From Anisus vortex (taxonomy: Eukaryota; Mollusca; Gastropoda; Planorbidae), in the NCBI GenBank assembly GCA_949126835.1, contig OX421492.1:43612998-43676997 (forward strand): a DNA stretch of 64,000 nucleotides. The letters are read 5' to 3'. A program made the position numbers and the translations under genes. Below are positions 62,901-64,000 of this stretch, piece after piece. The notes beneath the pieces were generated by a model that worked only from the letters and a program-made list of their open reading frames with translations, was not told where the DNA came from and searched no databases. Position 1 is the stretch's first letter. Each line of letters begins with the position of its first letter.

Positions 62901-63300
62901 TCACTACATCTCATTGTATTAGTAAGTCCAATTGTATCATTAAATCTAATTGTATCACTACATCTAATTGTATCATTAAATCTAATTGTAACCCTACATC
63001 CTATTGTATTATTACATCTCATTGTATTAGTAAATCTAATTGTATCATTAAATCTAATTGTATCACTACATCTAATTGTATCATTACATCTAATTGTATT
63101 AGGAAATCTAATTGTATCATTAAATCTAATTGTAACCCTAAATCCAATTGCATCAATGTATCTAATTGTATTAGTAAATCCAGTTGTATCAGTACATCTA
63201 ATTGTATCAGTACATCTAATTGTATCAGTACATCTAATTTTATCAGTACATCTAATTGTATCAGTACATCTAATTGTATAATTACATCTAACTGTACATC
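59960..63300. repeat. 3.3-kb satellite of an 18-bp unit, with higher-order structure
   Basis: The basic unit is 'atctaattgtatcactac' (18 bp), roughly 175 copies. Variants ('ctgcatc', 'cttgatc', 'ttacatc', 'tagtggtatc') recur in the same order over blocks of about 270-330 bp (for example from 60231, 60561 and 60830), so longer blocks were duplicated. The unit is a multiple of three, so long open frames (repeats of IQLDVV or DTIRCS) appear on both strands; they are not genes. It is interrupted by a SINE tail at 62455-62582. Probably lies in the STK32 intron. Confidence 0.95.
62455..62582 (+). mobile_element. SINE 3' half inserted in the 18-bp satellite
   Basis: 'gggtaaagtaaaggtggctg', 'tgctggccacacaatcac', 'ccacagaaactggtgaacac' and 'ttatagatcaat' match the tail of the SINE at 22549. 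5'-truncated, without the tRNA-like head. Confidence 0.75.
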
Positions 63301-63640
63301 TACATACTATCGTGTTTGTGTATTAAACATACACTGAATAATGTCTTTAAAGCGCACCCAGTAACATATTGCTAATGATGTATTGCGTTGGAACTCAAAG
63401 TCTTGTCAATAGAATTGTTTACGAGCGAGATAACTTTTATCATGATCGAAATATTTATGAGCTCAGAAAAACATCTCATTTAATCAGTACAACTATCGTA
63501 GTATAAATCAATAAGACAGCAAGAAAATGCTTCTGTCTGTCATATCAATAATATTACATTAATCAATATTAATGAATGTCTTACACAACTACTAATTTAG
63601 TCCCTCAACATATACAAGTGTAATTTAGTTTTTATGTTAA
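63301..63640. other. No gene seen
   Basis: Short unique stretch after the satellite. I looked for an upstream STK32 exon on the minus strand and found none. Confidence 0.55.
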
Positions 63641-63644
63641 ATAT

Positions 63645-63805
63645 TCATATGTTGACAGACTAATTGTTAGTTATGTAAAACATTCATATATGACAGACTA
63701 ATTGTTAGTTATGTCAAACATTCATATGTTGACAGACTAATTGTTAGTTATTTAAAACATTCATATATGACAGACTAATTCTTAGTTATGTAAAACATTC
63801 ACCTA
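63645..63805. repeat. Minisatellite, ~39-43-bp unit x4
   Basis: The unit is 'gacagactaattgttagtta' plus 'tgtaaaacattcatatat', present about four times. Confidence 0.85.
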
Positions 63806-63824
63806 AATCTCAACATATTACATC

Positions 63825-64000
63825 ACTTAACAGTTAAATTATTCTGTCAGTGTATATATATCTTACATAACAGTTAAATTATTCTGTCAGTGTATATATA
63901 AATTACATAACAGTTAAATTACTCTGTCAGTGTAAATATAACTTACATAACAGTTAAATTACTCTGTCAGTGTATATATAACTTACATAACAGTTAAATT
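63825..64000. repeat. Minisatellite, ~40-bp unit, runs past the window edge
   Basis: The unit is 'cataacagttaaattactct' plus 'gtcagtgtatatataactta'. More than four copies; it continues beyond position 64000. Confidence 0.9.

Noticed and set aside
59913..63022. Many Ile/Leu/Asp- or Ser/Arg-rich open frames on both strands
   Set aside because: All are readings of the 18-bp satellite in different frames; no start context, domain or splice structure.

Overview
This is a eukaryotic, AT-rich, intron-rich and very repeat-rich window. The conserved proteins (Sm-G, a YANK-type kinase), the frequent 'taggcct' words, and the LINE, SINE, hAT and piggyBac relics fit an invertebrate, most likely a gastropod mollusc; that placement is inference. 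Only three protein-coding genes can be supported, and all were rebuilt from exons with consistent splice sites and phases.

Left part (about 3.1-20.7 kb): a complete small nuclear ribonucleoprotein G gene (SNRPG, + strand, 4 exons, 76 aa, one exon only 23 nt). Its first intron is about 14 kb long. Nested antisense inside it is a second intact gene (6394-9389, - strand, 4 coding exons, 895 aa). It encodes a transposase-like protein of a family I cannot name, with a coiled coil, a putative DDE-type core and a Tudor-like C-terminal segment. Intron 2 holds a hAT-like element with a perfect 8-bp target duplication.

Middle part (about 20.7-44.5 kb): no host gene found. It holds a piggyBac-type element with TTAA ends and a decayed transposase, a foldback-like element with inverted tandem-repeat arms, a solo-LTR-like insertion splitting a minisatellite, several LINE 3' ends (RNase H-bearing, RTE-like and others), tRNA-derived SINE copies, a hAT transposase relic, and many minisatellites.

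Right part (44.97-59.46 kb, - strand): the 3' eight exons of a serine/threonine kinase 32 (STK32/YANK) gene, from the HRD-motif exon to the stop codon. The N-terminal exons lie beyond position 64000. Its introns are packed with minisatellites, MITEs and LINE pieces, and upstream of the first visible exon is a 3.3-kb 18-bp satellite.

Most striking pattern: one STK32 exon (47773-47898) is flanked on both sides by minisatellites whose units carry copies of that exon's own splice sites. About 26 copies of the acceptor side (52-bp unit) lie on one side, and about 31 copies of the donor side (34-bp unit) on the other. A third array begins within a few bases of the donor of the preceding exon. Separately, two other minisatellites (36-bp and 35-bp units) were born inside the 3' coding ends of LINE elements, and a third LINE tail shows an incipient 35-bp duplication. 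Sequence present once in genes or transposons has repeatedly been turned into tandem arrays here.
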